A stretch of 64,000 nt of DNA from Zonotrichia leucophrys gambelii. Lineage: Eukaryota > Chordata > Aves > Passeriformes > Passerellidae. The stretch lies in NCBI RefSeq assembly GCF_028769735.1, contig NC_088173.1:9879038-9943037 (forward strand). Reading direction: 5' to 3'. The position numbers and the translations under genes were made by a program. The notes below the pieces were generated by a model. It was not told the DNA's origin, made no database searches, and worked only from the letters and a program-made list of their open reading frames with translations. Every line of letters starts with the position of its first letter. Position 1 is the first letter of the stretch. Positions 26,411-40,600 of this stretch are shown piece by piece.

Positions 26411-26416
26411 GTGAGG
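26411..26416. repeat. Target site duplication, right copy (GTGAGG)
   Basis: Second copy of the hexamer, immediately after the CA end of the LTR. It marks the insertion point inside the CR1 element. Confidence 0.92.
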
Positions 26417-26568
26417 GATATGAGACACTGGCACAGACTGCCCAAAGAAATTGTGGATGCAACATCCCTGGAAGTGTTCAAGACCAAAGTGAAAGGTGTC
26501 CCTGTGCATGGGAGAGGGGTTGGAACTAGATGACATTCCTTCCAAGTAAGGCTATTCTATGATTCTAC
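26411..26568 (+). mobile_element. CR1 LINE fragment, right part with 3' end
   Basis: This is the continuation of the CR1 copy split by the LTR. The order of motifs is that of the CR1 3' end: GACACTGGCACAGACTGCCC, then CATCCCTGGAAGTGTTCAAG, GGTTGGAACTAGATGAC and the terminal CTATTCTATGATTCT. CR1 elements end in short repeats of this kind rather than poly(A). Orientation is plus. Confidence 0.92.
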
Positions 26569-29500
26569 ATAAGTCTAACATCTTTCTTTATAATACTAAA
26601 AGATGCTTCTCTAAATTCATAAGCACATCACCAATGTCTTCCAGATATTTAGTCAGATACCCTTCTGCAGACAATTGTCTCTGTGAGACCCCACAAATTC
26701 TCCTCTTTTTGTGTACGTAACAGAAAATTGTTCAAACCCAGTATTTTAGAAATTCTTTTTTTTATGACATCCATTTAATTGTGGCATTCCCTTGTGTACT
26801 GATACTTTGACTGGATAGGTCTTTACAGCCTTGGCTTTTTATGGTTCACTACAAACAGGATCTTATTCTCAGTTATCACTAGTCCTTGTTTTTTAAAAAG
26901 AATCCTCTATGTTACTTTCAAGACAGTGATGGGCACCTAATTAACCATGGCCTGGAGTTAAACCTACTGAGAGATCTGGGGTAAGAGTTTGTTCTATTTT
27001 ATTTCTGGTAGCCTGCAGCAAACCTTTCTTTCTGCTTCACACAGGTACTGGTCTTGCTAACATCAGATCTTTCCTGATCTTTGAAAGTATGTGGTGCACT
27101 TCTTCAGAGACTTCTCCATTCTTCACATGTAGGAGACTATTTCAAGGAAAGCTAGAACTTTTTCCCTGAATAATACCACAGCTTGAGTTCCTACTTTAGG
27201 TTGATAGAGCTTACTTGTAGAGGTGAAAACAGGATTTAAAACCAAATTGATTTCCAATTCTAGTGATCCCCGAGCTCCCACATGTAGAAAAGTAACAAAA
27301 GCATTCTCAAGCACTGTGGGGATGGTTGCATGTGGTGTTGATATTAAAGGTAGATATATTATTGAATGCAAAAAACCCCTTCTACACCATGTTCAAAAAG
27401 CTAAATTGCCAAAGCATAGAATATGAAACTCTCTAAGTACTGCTTGCTGTCCATTTTTGTTTTGTGACAAAACAGAAATGAACACCAAGTCTCAAAGACT
27501 TCCATCTAGAAACATGACTGCAACAGATGCCAAAGGTTGTATTGCATTCCTGTGCCTTCCCTTAAAAAATATCCAAACTATTATAATGACCTCCTTGACA
27601 TATTCTGCAAGTTCACCTGGCAGTTTTCTAACCTTATCATTCCCAGAAGAGCTGAATGCAGCCTTATTCATATTTCAATCAATTTGGCCTAATCACAACT
27701 CCTTTTCTGAACCTTCTAATTTATTTTGGTTACCTTCAAAAATCTAATCAGTGTATAAACACAAACTTGCTAGAGCCAGAAGTTTTCCATCTTTGCTGAT
27801 CCTTAACAAGTATATCTACCACTGGTTGTGTCCAGTAGGCATTTTCTCTGTCATTGTCCATGCATTATGAAAGGCAAATGTGGGGTAATATAGACTGATT
27901 ATTTTATTCCGAATGTCCCTGTTCACAGAAAATTGACATTTTGAATACATTCTGACAAGCTCCCTGGTAGTTTTCAAGAGACATTTTACTGGTTTTTCCC
28001 TCAATGTAACAGGGGGTTGTCAGTTTAGCTAAAATCCTCCATAAATGGAAGTTTGCTGGCTGCCACAGAAAAGCCTTTAATTTCCTTTATGTCTGCCCTT
28101 ACAGCTTGGCATATCTCAAGCATAGAGGAAAATACTACCCTAAGAACTAATAATTTAAGGTAAATCTTACACCCCTTTATTATTTATACAATATCAAAGG
28201 CAAGCCTAAGGCTGCCTTTAATTAAAATATTAAAGAAATTAAAATATAATCTTCTCTTTGAAAGCATAAATTCAAACAGGACATTAATTTTTATAAATAT
28301 AATAGGCCAAGAATAAAGGCTGAGTACAAAGACTGGAGGTAAGCACATAAAATGGACTGTGAGTAAAAAATAACTTAGTAATGATGGTTCTACACAAGTA
28401 TGCCTGTTGCCTGACCTGGTTATCTCAAAAGGAAATCATGCTGGTGACAGCATCTCCCTCTGAGAAAAGGTTTGTCTGCATGCTGTGACAGATCTGAGCC
28501 ATTCTGAATTGAGTTATAAATACTTTGTGTTATTTACAGCCTGAATACATTGAGATACCTGCACTGTCTGTGAAGCAGGTGGGATGTAAAAATAAATAAT
28601 TTAAGAAATAGTAAAGGACAAATTCAGAATTGTTGTCTGAGAGGATTATGGCTCAGCCTCTATTATACATTTCTGTAAACCAGAAACCAGAATAATTGCA
28701 ATTCTACAAAGCAGGTTTGAAAAAATACTTGTTCAAGAGACAGTTGTGCAAGAAGCATGAATGTGGAGTGTGGCTTGCAGAGGCAACAATACATACACTA
28801 AGAGAGACAAAAATACACTGAGAGAGGCAAAAAGTATTTTTTCCATAGGGTATAGAAGATTTACTTCTTTGCCATAGTATAGTCTTGATTCTTTCCTTTA
28901 CTGTCATGTAAATAAAGTTAAGGTATTTGCAGAATAAAATAAAAATATGCACAAGGGAGAGAGGTGGAATAATTTGCCTTCAACGCTTATTCTGTGCAAA
29001 TGATTCTAAACTTGTCCCTTATGGGGACACGTCTAAAAGCTGAAGAACAAATTTGTCTCTGAACATATGAGAGCACAGCTCTGCCATCTGAAGCTTTCTC
29101 TCAGACCTCAGGAGTCAATTGCAGTGCTACCCAAATAATTCAGTAATGTAGAGCCAGGCAACCACTACATATGTTTTATTCATATAATGCAAAGTAAAAC
29201 CTTTAAGGCCAAAAAAGGGGGAAAGGAGTATTGAATCTGAACAGGATATGGAAATTAGCTTTTATAATTGTAACAGTGAATATCCTTAGCTGTAAAAACC
29301 AGAGAGGTACCAAATACAGCCAAAAAGCTGTAGTGCTGTTTTATCAAGAATCTAGGTACACACACATCTCCTGAGGCGAGACCTAAAGACACCTTAGAAC
29401 TTGGAAAGGTCTTAACCATCCTGTGTGAAAACCCAGAATCTTCCGTCACCTTTCTGTTTGTGAGAGAACATCAAGTTTCCAAAAGGAAATGACAGAAGGA

Positions 29501-32500
29501 CCTTTAGAGAAGAAAGACAGGTATAAATCTAGGATTGGTGGGGAAAAAGAAAAGTCTCAATGAACTAACATTGGACAAAAAAAGAAAGGGAAGCAATTAC
29601 CAAGCACAATGTGTATCTTATTTACTGAAAATGAAACCAGATTGAAAAATTATTATTAATAGCAGTTAAGATTTAAATAAAATTTATTACACTTAAATTC
29701 AGAATGTAAAAAAGGCATACTGAATGGAAACATTAATTGAGAATTTGTGAAATTTGCTAGGTATGCTGATGGCAATGGAAACTGAAATCAGAGTGGCTTT
29801 TTCCCCAAAAGACCATAGCCTGGTGGAATAAGAAACAACTCGGGCAAAATCTAGTCAGGTACCCTTCAGCGGACAATGGCTATTTCTTCTGCCTATGTAC
29901 ATGGCAAATGTTAAATCGAAACTTCAATTGAAAAATCTAAATTTTTATCTCTTTATAACACTTGGTACTAATGTCCTGTACTAAGCTTCAGAGAACATAA
30001 AAATCAAAAATACATCCTAAAAGACTCTGAAATACCCATTCATTGCATGAAGAATGTGAGTTGTAAAAAAATATATATCTGTTTACACATATTTCCATTC
30101 TCCTTGTTAAATGCCCTTACTAAACATTTAACTTTTTCCTTGAAAATTATATTTCAGAATTAGAGGAGTAGTGTGTGATAAAAGCAGTGACTACTGAAGA
30201 GTCTGACTGAAGTTAAGCAGCATACAATCCTTGCACAGCATGTCAGAGCTGCATCTGAAATTCCCTTGGGAGAAGTAATAACAGAAGTTGGTTACCAGTC
30301 TCTGATGACTGTGATTACTGCCTTTGGGAATGCTCAAACATTACAACAGCAGGAACATGATGAGATATGAGATGGAAGGGGAAAATCCCAAGACCTTCAC
30401 AGGCAAAGAGCTCCAAAAAGAATTTTCAGAAATTAGGTAGTGTTAGTGAAAAAATGAGAAAGAGTCTTGGGGAAGACACTCATAAGAAAAAAACATATTT
30501 TAGATAGTTTTTTGTTTCTTTTTTTTTTTTTTTCCTTTTGATACAAAAGATAAAGCAGGAAGCTAGATACTGGAATGAAAAATTAGACAGCTCTGTTTTT
30601 TTTTTTTTTCCTACAATATACATCTGGAATGTATTCACAGTTAGGAAGGTAATGCTAAATGATGTCAGGAAAAGACAAATAGTAAAGTCAATGCTTATGA
30701 TAAGAAGTACTGTTTCCCCAAAGTTGAGTTATCATTGGCAAATAGATGGATAGATAAATCTTTTAACTCTACAAACATAGGAAATGCCTGAGGCAAAACT
30801 GGAGTTTTCACTAAAAACTGGAGGAATCAGTAATAAACAGTTTCTCATCAAAACTTTCATAGAAGATAATATAAACAGTATAAAAGAACACTGGTCCATT
30901 AAAAAAAAAAGAGTGTTTCAGTGTTACTCATTGTTAAGCAACGCCCAGGATAGATTTGTATCACCAAAATGTGCATATTCACGAAGAACTTGAACCCCAC
31001 ACATTTGGATGCAGAGCTAACTTGTATTTGCTCCGAGTATTTACACAGTATTTACACTGACTATGGGAGAAAAGTCAAATACAGAGTCACAGTGGGCAGG
31101 ATCAATGTTCACTCTCTGTTATCCACCGTGTCAGACACACCACTGTAAAGCCTTCCTGGCAGAGCAAATGACAAACAAGGCAGGCAAACTTTGACCATGA
31201 CTGGCATTGCATCCAGCATATTTTTTCAGTAGTTGAGTCTGACCTTAAAAACCAACTCTTCTTTTCAATAGACTACCCTGTTCAGAGTTATCAGTTCAGG
31301 CTGAAAAGGCTATTAAAACATAATAAGTGTTTCCAGCTATGGGAATTGAAGATACCCAGTCAAGTCAGATATCACACACTTTTGTCTAAGGCTGTGAGTG
31401 ACAGGTTGATTTGATTGATATGTCTTGAAGTCCCATTACAGCTAAGAATGTCAAACTGCAGCCAGCTCTGTACACAGCAGTTAACTCTATTCAGCTCTGT
31501 TAAGTTAAAACTGAAGGGTTTATTCTATGACATAATAATTAGAACATTGAATCTGAATTTTTCACGTGCTTGTCATTGTTAAGATAAAACACAATGAGAT
31601 CAAAGAAAACTGTCTAAGAACAATGCAGTTCCAACTTAAGAATTTCTGTGTGCTGAGGAAACTTTTATTAAGCATGAAGAACAATCTGTAAAATTTTACT
31701 TAGGGTAGAAAGATAAGAATAAGTTTAAGACAAGAAATTGACAGTTCACATTTTTGACTACTTGGGATCTGATATATCATGAACAGATTTTTGAGATTTG
31801 GGATATTTATATGTGTGTATATGTATGCACACACACAAATATATACACTCACACACACTTCTGTACTCCATGTGCTGCTGCAATGCCTATGAATTGTAAT
31901 GTAAGCATGTGTGCTTAGCTCATTTTTGATTATTTCAGTGCTTATTAAAATGCAGGATTTTTGAAATTTTTGAAAAGCCAACATAATTAAACTCATCCTG
32001 AAAGAGAAAATTTTGGTTTGTCTTGTTCCACCTAAACCAGGGAATTCCCTATAAATTACCAGCCACTACTTGCCTGATGACAGAATCATATTCTGCATGT
32101 AAACTTGTCTTCCGTTCAGAATTTAGGCAAAATTCATACAGATACGGGCTTTGTCAATGACTCCTCCAAGGCCTTCTTTCTAGCTTTGTTAAAAATTGAC
32201 CATCTTTGTAAGAAAATGACATTTGCATAATTTTGAGAGTTTTTCATGCCTCCAGAAGAATGGATTACTGTAATCTGAAGTACTAAACATGCTTGGTTTG
32301 CATCACTAACTGCAACAGATACAAAGGGTGTCCTTTTTAATGATATCTTGCTATAGCCTATCAAACTTATTTGTGTATAAGCTATCTTTTCCTAACTAAT
32401 TCTAATAAAACATCATGTTGCAATGCAGCATCGTGTGCTCCAGATACCAGCATAATTTTGATGGCTTAGAGGTACATCTGTTCTACAGAGGACTTCCTGC

Positions 32501-35500
32501 CTTTCATGATGAACCAGAAGTAGAAATCTATGACTTAATCAGAATTCAACTTTATTAACTTAGGTCATCTGAGAATTCACACAGTACAGGCCATAATCCT
32601 AGAACTAATCATTCTTTCATTTGAAATGCTCCCTATCAGTCTTCAGTATCTTGCTTCTAAAATCCACCACTATTTTTACGTTCTTAGTAGCTGATATTAC
32701 AAGTTCCATAACAATAATTTTTATTTATTTTAAGACATTGTCTCAATCTGTCTCCGGGGATCAGAAAATCAGACTCTGCATGGCATGAGATCTATCCAGG
32801 ATACCTATCAGTAGAAGCTGCCAACAATTCCCTTATCCTTATCTACCATGGTTTTCAAAATCAATTTTCCCCAAATTATGATTGATATTGATACCAATCA
32901 GGTATCAATTATGATAATTCAGTTATTTCTTAATTCAGACTGTTTTGACTTCATCAGCTAAAAATGATTTGACATTTTCTTTTCCAAAATTTTTACTGCC
33001 ATAATTTTACAGGAAATAAAATGCCCTAGATTTATTGTATTTTTTCATCCACTCATTAACTTAATAGAAATAAATAAATCCAAAGAGTTTATGTGTGGTG
33101 AAGAATAATAATTTCTGAAAGCTCCTTCCTGAAAACTGTAAGAGAGGTATTGAATAATTTGAGTGGTTCATCTTACTTCCCAGTCCACCATCAGAATTAT
33201 GTTTTATAGCAGCTTCTATGAATGGAATGCCTTCCTTTTAAAGTTAGTAAAGGTTAATATTGTAGACCCTCTCTTGTATATTTGTTTTAAAGATGGAGTT
33301 CTGCCAGAAAAAGAAGGAAAAATCAAGAAAACCTAGTTTATGAAATGCTTACATTAGTTCCAAGTGAAGCCACTGATTTGAAAAAAAAAAGAGTGGGGGG
33401 AATAGGAGAGGGGGAAAAAAAGTCAGACTAATTTTGGGTCAGTTATACATTTTCTAATAATTCTTCCAGGAAATGATTGGTGATTAAGTTTTCATAAAAA
33501 AAAAAATCAAGGATCTGGATGAAGACATCTGAGAAAAATATGAGTTTACTCTCTCACAAATCTGAAAGCTGTTAATAATTTTACTTTTTTCTCCCTGCTT
33601 TTCCCAAGCTTCCTTCAAATTTATACTCTAGAAAACATTGGATTCTACCTCTCAGTCTATTTTTGTGGTCTTTTAAAAATCAGTCAATGCTTTATGTACC
33701 TTCAAGGTGCCTTTTTTTCCTTGGGTATAGGACATAATTTCAAAGTGCATTAAAAATCATAAAGTGTATAACAAAGTTAGTCTTGATGCTAAAGATAATT
33801 TTTTTCTCTTTTTTCCCCCCCTTCTTTCTTTTCTCCATCCCTCTCTCTGAATAATGCAATGCAAAAGACTTGGGAAATGAGAGCCTGTCAACCACAGTCA
33901 TGCTGCAAAGATCGTTGTAGGAATGAGACCTTTATATAAAAACCCACACAGGTAGCAGTAGTGCAGATTCCTAGAACTATTACCTAATTATAGTCCAATG
34001 CTAGTGCAATTACCCATCAAAATTAGAAGAATCTCCATTATAAAGACTTCTTGAAAAGGCTGTTGTTTCCACCCAGTGTAGTGTATTTTTGACATGAGGA
34101 CACTAGTTCATTAAGGTCAACGATTCATTTTATATGGTCCAGTAAACAGCCAACTTAATGAAAATTTTTGGCTGATATTTCCTTGTAGCTGGCATAACAA
34201 ACAGCTGACTAAAGTGTTCCAATGTTCAGTGAACAATGATAACAGTGTCTATTAAGGGTGTGCAGCTATGCCAAATACAATCATATATAATCAGCTGCAC
34301 CAGAAATCCCTGTTGGCACATTGCAGAATATCATCAGTCAGATGATGCATCTGCTACAAGTGGCAGCTGTTGTGCTCTGGAGTGTAGACAATTAGACATG
34401 AATACACTCCTTGGGCTATCTGCAGCACTCAAGCATGGTATTAACTGACACCTGTTAAGCTGTAATCCCTACAGTTTAGACATCTATCCATGATAATTAC
34501 TGAAAATACAATTTGGGATATCTAAAGACAAGAGATTTCATAAATAACAGTGAGCATGACAGCACCACTTCATGTATTTTTGGACTTTTGGAAAAGCTCT
34601 TTAAATAGTTCACAAATGGTCAGGCTTATTAAAATTATAAGCTTCTTAGCAAAGTCATAAATGCCAAGTACCAAATTTATTGACATGTAGTTTAGTATGT
34701 GCTGCAGTCTAATTTTTTATATGTAATTACTGAAGTAGTAATATATAATACTGCAGAAGAATTAACTATGTGAACAGGAGAATCAAAGAAAAAAAATCCT
34801 TGTATGTAAGGTTATAAAGAAAATGAGCATAAATCATTGCCTTTGACATAAATATTTGCACAGGCAGTGAGCTAAGATTTTTATTGGATTTAGATTTTTT
34901 TTAACAGTTCTGAATTTTTCTTCATATCACTAGATTAGGTGATAATTTTGATTATCCTTCTGACTTTCTCTGGATGACATTTTTCTTGTAGTGAGGAAAT
35001 AATCCAGAGGTTTATTAAATTGTTGCTTATATCTACAAGAAATATGAACTGCTGCAGATGTCCTTAAAAAAAAGAGTGAAAGAGTAAGAAGAGATTTTGT
35101 ATGAAATGTAATTGAATAGAATATTAAAAATATGGCTCTCAAGACACTATAAACATGTAATGCCTTATTCTAATAACTGTTAGAGATGTTAATTTGCTAA
35201 CTGCAAATCTATTATCACTTTTTTTTTTAAAGCACAGTGGGAAGCATCAGGTTAACATCACTAGAAAAAATATTTTTTCCTTTAAAGCTTGTTGTATTGC
35301 TGAAGATTTGTTTCTTAGCTTCATCTAGTTTTCTTGATTTTTTTAATTAATTTTTTTTTAAATTTTTAATTTTGAATAGTCCTTAAACTGGATCTAAGGC
35401 ATTAAAAAGAATCTGATCTTAAATCACTGCATATGATTTTATTCTCTGATTTTGGATAAAGCCCGAAGAGCATGAGGTACAAAGTCATTTACTGATGTAC

Positions 35501-36843
35501 ATACTGATAACTTAGCTGCTAACCCTGAGAGCAGCCTGATAAAACTTTACTGAAGGCTGGAGCCTACCAGCAGTTGAAGCCTTTCATTCTTGTCTGTAAG
35601 ACTGGAAGCTTAGCAAACAGGCCAAGAGAGGGCAAAGCACTTAGAATACTCTCTGATAATGGAGAAAAATCAAACATTTGAAAATAGCCAAGTTAGTTTT
35701 TTTCCACGCAGAAAACACTAAACAACATATTGTGATGATTATTCAGATGTCTGGAGAGCTCTGAGCCTGAGAAGGCACCGGCCAGAGTGCACTCACTAGC
35801 AGACAATTCCTTTCCCTCCAACAGTACTTACCATGCCACTTCACACATCAGACTGAGGGCACGAAGTGCTAGAGGATGAAGAAAATTACAACTACCTCAG
35901 AAGTCAGCAGTAAATACAGCACAAGTAAGCAGGAATTGGGATTTGACCAGGAGCTAAAGCCAATTCTACTTTGGAAGGCTGAAGCCTTGCAGGACGATGA
36001 AGACACCAGCTGCAACAACTCCAAGCACTGATTACCAAGCAAACACCCAGCAGGCCCACCTGGAGTCTTTCTTAGATAATTTTTTAAAATCCCATTTTCC
36101 CCTCAGCCAAAAACCTCATTTTGTCTTGCGCTATGCTCAGAGAAGGATGAGATTAATATGTGGGATGAATTTTATTGCAATAAACATTTTGAGGATACGA
36201 CAATAAACAAATTACCAGGAAGAAAAGTATTAGTAGGAAAGGAAGAAATATGACCAAAAGTTATTCAAAGTCTATTTCGCTGAACAATAAAATAGTCAAA
36301 AAAACTAAAAATCTAAAAATGCTGCCTCTGTGGTATGTTTTTAATACATACTTGGGAAATGAGAACTAAAGGTCCAAGCAATGACCGAAGAACAGACTTT
36401 ACTTGCTTTCGAGCATAGCCTAATTCATGTGCATAGGGAAGGTTGATTACAGGTCTCTGTAATTTCACTGTTTTTCAAATTCAGGAGTGTGTATGACTCT
36501 TGTTAGAGATGTGAATAACACCAGAGGAACACACGTAACCTCCACAGGAACACTTTCAGAATTGTAGATTTAAAATCCTCAGTCATCCTGTTAAGACTGC
36601 ACTTTAATAGAAATGGAACCTTCAGTCTAGTGGCACTGAAAATTAAAAGGGTTGTAGAGGAGTATTGATGCTAGGGGATAGGTGAAAGCCAAGAGCACCT
36701 GGTTCAGAATGAGGAATCCCCTGAGAGGATGTGGTTAATATTCATGTCTCTGAAAGGCCAGGAGGGAATAGATATAAAAATAGGGTGGACGAACCAGACT
36801 GCTAGCCAGGCTGTCTGACTGGCATGTGCAACGTCAACAAATG
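26569..36843. other. Intergenic sequence, no gene supported
   Basis: About 10 kb of AT-rich DNA with poly-T/poly-A tracts (for example near 30518-30535 and 35336-35372) and the dinucleotide tract at 31804-31860. No repeat family or exon is recognised. Confidence 0.6.
31804..31860. repeat. Mixed TG/TA/CA dinucleotide tract
   Basis: ATATGTGTGTATATGTATG is followed by CACACACAAATATATACACT and more CA units. The TG half can pair with the CA half, giving an imperfect hairpin. Confidence 0.85.
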
Positions 36844-37066
36844 CAGAATCACAGAATCACACAGAAATAATCAGGCCAGAAATAAAGACCTTTGAGCTCT
36901 TCAAGTCCAACCTATGACTCAACACCACCATGACAGCTAGACCATGGCACTAAGTGCCACACCCAGCTGTTCCTCAAAAATCTCCAAGGATGGTGACCCC
37001 ACCACCTCCTTTGGCAGTTCAATGCAGTATCTAATCACTCTTTCTGCGGAGAAAATAATCCTTTCT
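36844..37066 (-). mobile_element. CR1 LINE 3' fragment
   Basis: Read on the plus strand it starts with the reversed CR1 end AGAATCACAGAATCACACAG. It continues with CAAGTCCAACC, ACACCACCATGACAGCTAGA, CTCCAAGGATGGTGACCCCA and CACTCTTTCTGCGGAGAAAA, all typical of a reverse-oriented CR1 3' region. It is diverged and 5'-truncated. The right boundary is approximate. Confidence 0.92.
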
Positions 37067-37399
37067 TTGGAATCAAAGTAAAGCAAAGCTAAAATTTATT
37101 TTCTGTGCTAGAACTACAAGCCTAATGCAGAGGATGCTGATGGTACTGAGGATATTCTCACACTCAATGTATTCTGTGTATCAGACAGAGCAGAAGAGCT
37201 AGAACACTAGAGAGTATATGCAGAACAAAACAAGAAAATCAGGTGTTAGTTAGTGACCAGGACTGAGTGGGATTTATCTGAGAGTTCTGAAGTATTGTAA
37301 GAAGAAACTGCAGAGAAGATGGGGTCTCTTGAAGGCTGAAGCAGACATGTTTAACTTTTATGGGAGTGGATAAAGTGGTTGCAGAGCTATTATTCATTC

Positions 37400-37621
37400 A
37401 GTTAGGGGAAGTTCAGACCGGACATTAGGAAACATTTCTTTATGAAAAGGGTGGTCAAACACTGGAATAGATTTCCTAGAAAGGTGGTTGATACCTGAAG
37501 CCTGTCAGTGTTTAAGAGTACTCTTCAAATTTTTGGTCAGCAATGAAGTGGTCAAGAAGTTGGACTAGATGAGCTCTGTATGCCCATTCCAACTGAAACA
37601 GTCTATTCTGTTATATTCTAA
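37400..37621 (+). mobile_element. CR1 LINE 3' fragment of a second subtype
   Basis: Plus-oriented CR1 with GACATTAGGAAACATTTCTT, GGTGGTCAAACACTGGAATA, GCCTGTCAGTGTTTAAGAG, AGTTGGACTAGATGAGCTC and a tail of repeated TCTATTCTGTTATATTCTA. The wording of the middle part (GGTCAGCAATGAAGTGGTCA) differs from the other copies here and indicates another CR1 subfamily. The left boundary is approximate. Sequence at 37280-37400 may be a more diverged continuation. Confidence 0.88.
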
Positions 37622-40600
37622 ATCCCACAATAAAATAACTAAAGGCAGTCAGTGAAATTACTTGAAGATGTGTTTAAATTAGATAGAAGAATGTTCTTGT
37701 GAACTTGCTGCCACAGAAAGTAACTGTCAGCAGTTTTAAAAAAGGATTACGTGGGAAAAACTCACTCACAAAAGCTTCATAATCCAATACCAAAGGTATG
37801 AGGCTGGGAATGTAACTGTGGGTACTGAGGGAGTCTCTGGGGAAGGGACTGTGTCCCTTAAATGCCATCCTCTGCTGCCACTGCCAGTCTGACCTAGACT
37901 TGGACTTTGGTTGGGCTAAGTGCATTGACAGGGTATTTTTTCCAGAGTTCACAGAAGTCCAAGGGGAATGTAACAGGAAAACTGTGCAGGGTGATATCTA
38001 AGGTGTTTTATTCAGAGGGATATTAGGATAATTAAATTTGTAATTATGACCAGATCTTTGAACTTGTCTTATAAAATGAACCATTACTTCCATGTGTTAT
38101 TCTTTTAATCTTGAAAAGGTAAGGATGTTCACCCAGAGATCTTTCCCAATACTATTTGCTACAGATTCTTACAGAAAGAGCCCTAAGTAGTTATGAAGTT
38201 AATGGATAAGGAAAAGAGACAGCACAAGCAGAATTATCATGATTGAAGAAAATACATAACTAAACATTTTTGCTAATGATTATTCTCCACAGAATAAGGC
38301 TGACAGAGCAGTCAATTCTTATACAGCTAACAGCCAGATCTACCAATACAAAATCGGCTATTACAGAGCTGTTATTTTCATGTGGGCAAAACTAAGAACT
38401 GTAATTTTCTTCCTTTTCTCTTTTCCACTATACAATGATTATTGCAGGTGTGAAGAAAGTTTCATTCTGCTTTTATTCCAGCTCCTCTGCGTCCTGTCGT
38501 AATAAATAGGGCAGTCATGAAGATCAGAGGATTTTTACAATTTACAAACTGATTTCTTTTTTGTTTTTTAAATCCCTCTCAAAGACTCCAGAGCTGCAGA
38601 ACAGCTAGCAATATACACTGACCATCTGCACCACCTTAATTTACTGACAATTTAAATTTATTTTCTATGTCCTGTGGAATTCATGACTGATAATGTGTGT
38701 TCACACCATCCAATGCATCTGGGAAGACATTGTCAGTAAGAGAATGAGAAACTGTGCCATGGCAGATGAAGTTTTGAATCAAGTTGCTTTCACCTTTCAT
38801 GTGCAGGGTGAAGGTTTTATCCATGTTTCACGGCTTCAAATTTAGATAATTTCTAGAGGCGTATATGTGAAATATACCCAATGCCACTGATTCACTTTGC
38901 TGATTGATGGCATTTAACCTCAAAGACACAATACAGTATGTTCTTATAGTCAGCAGGGCTTTTTAGGACTTGCACAAAACACTTCAACATAATAGATGCT
39001 GATTTAATTAAATCAGGAGTAAAAATAGTTATGATGCAGAGGGCCAGTGGTGCATAGAAGTCACAAATAGATCTGAAAAGGAAAATAGTGATTAATATAT
39101 CTTCTCAAGAGCAGCTTTACTCAACTAAAATAAGCAAAATTGAAGCACTATGGAATAGTCAGAATAGTCTTTAACCTTCATTATTTTACAGTAAATAACT
39201 TTTAGACTGGAAAGGTATTGCCTTACTTTGCTGGATTTATGAAGACTGATCCAGCAAAATATTTTATCATGCTTCTAACTTCAGAAATTTAGAAGTTCCA
39301 TTAAATTTACTGGAATGATTCACATACTTAAAGCTAAATACATATTCAGAGCTTTGGAAGAGCTTGACCTAAATGTTAAGTGTAGTGACAAAACTGTATT
39401 AAAGATAAATAAATCCAAAGGATAAGTTGATATTAATTAAATTATAGAACTAAATATATATGAATTCTCCACAAAAACCCATAGAAAAATATATCCCACT
39501 TAGACAAAAGACATGTGAGACAATGCAAAATGCCATAAAATATGAAAAGGATTAGCATATAGGTTAATATAATTTCCCAATTAATTATACTAGCAGAAAA
39601 GGTCAATAAATTGAAGGTGCACATTTCACAGAATTTTCTACTAAAGAACTTTATTTACATTTATCTAAAAATTAGTATAATTTAATTTGTGGTACTTCAC
39701 AACATGATAATACATTGTTTACTTCTAAAAGGGAATAATACACCATTTAGAATTGTTTTTTTGGAATGTTAATACTTTGTCACACAATAGTCTAACTGAA
39801 CTGATATTTCTTAGGCAAACTGTACAGTGTCAAATTTAATTAAATGTTTGCTTGTTAGATTTGATAAAAATAGATAGGAAAATCACCTAAAACAACAGAA
39901 ATTCCACTGTTCTGTAAAATGTGAGATAATATGATTTAAATGTATTTTTCCCTTTCAGTTCTCAGGAACATATGGCCACTAATAAAGTTTTGTTGTTTAG
40001 GTATATAATTTAAATCTCTCAAAAGTACATTATGTACTATAGTTAAAGAAAAAGGTAAAAAAACACATTATATTAATGCCATGCAAGATTTTGGAAACTG
40101 GAGGTAAATAAACAAATAATTTTAGAAGCAGCTTCAGGAATCTGCTTAAGCCTGTGGTGACTCGCTCACAAATGTATGCTAAACGTGCATGAGAATAGAT
40201 GTTTATTATCACAGCACCATAAAATTGACTGGCATGGTGTCCTAGACTTTCCCAAAGTAATAACTGAAGTACCAAGAGTTTAAGATCAGAATTTTAGGAG
40301 GTCTACTAGAGTCCAGTAGTTTATGCCAGGAAATTTGAAGATGAGGTGGCAATAGTCATCATAGAGAATAAATGCCTTTATGAATAATTTGCCCTGCATG
40401 TGAATTAATTCATATGTAGAGACATAAAATATTTCTTTAGATGGTAATTTAAGAGGACTCATCTGGGCTTGAAAACTGTGTAATGTGATGTGAGTAGAGA
40501 GAAATGTGCTTAAAAAAACTGAACACAGATGTGTGCTGTCATCACTCCCATTCTTTGGCTGATGGATCAACCTTTCATGAAACAAGAAAACTGCTGTTTC

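Noticed and set aside
25618..26533. Several 60-104-codon frames around the GC-rich segment, and the idea of a CpG-island promoter
   Set aside because: The whole GC-rich segment is a solo LTR with exact ends and target duplication inside CR1. The frames are by-products of its composition.
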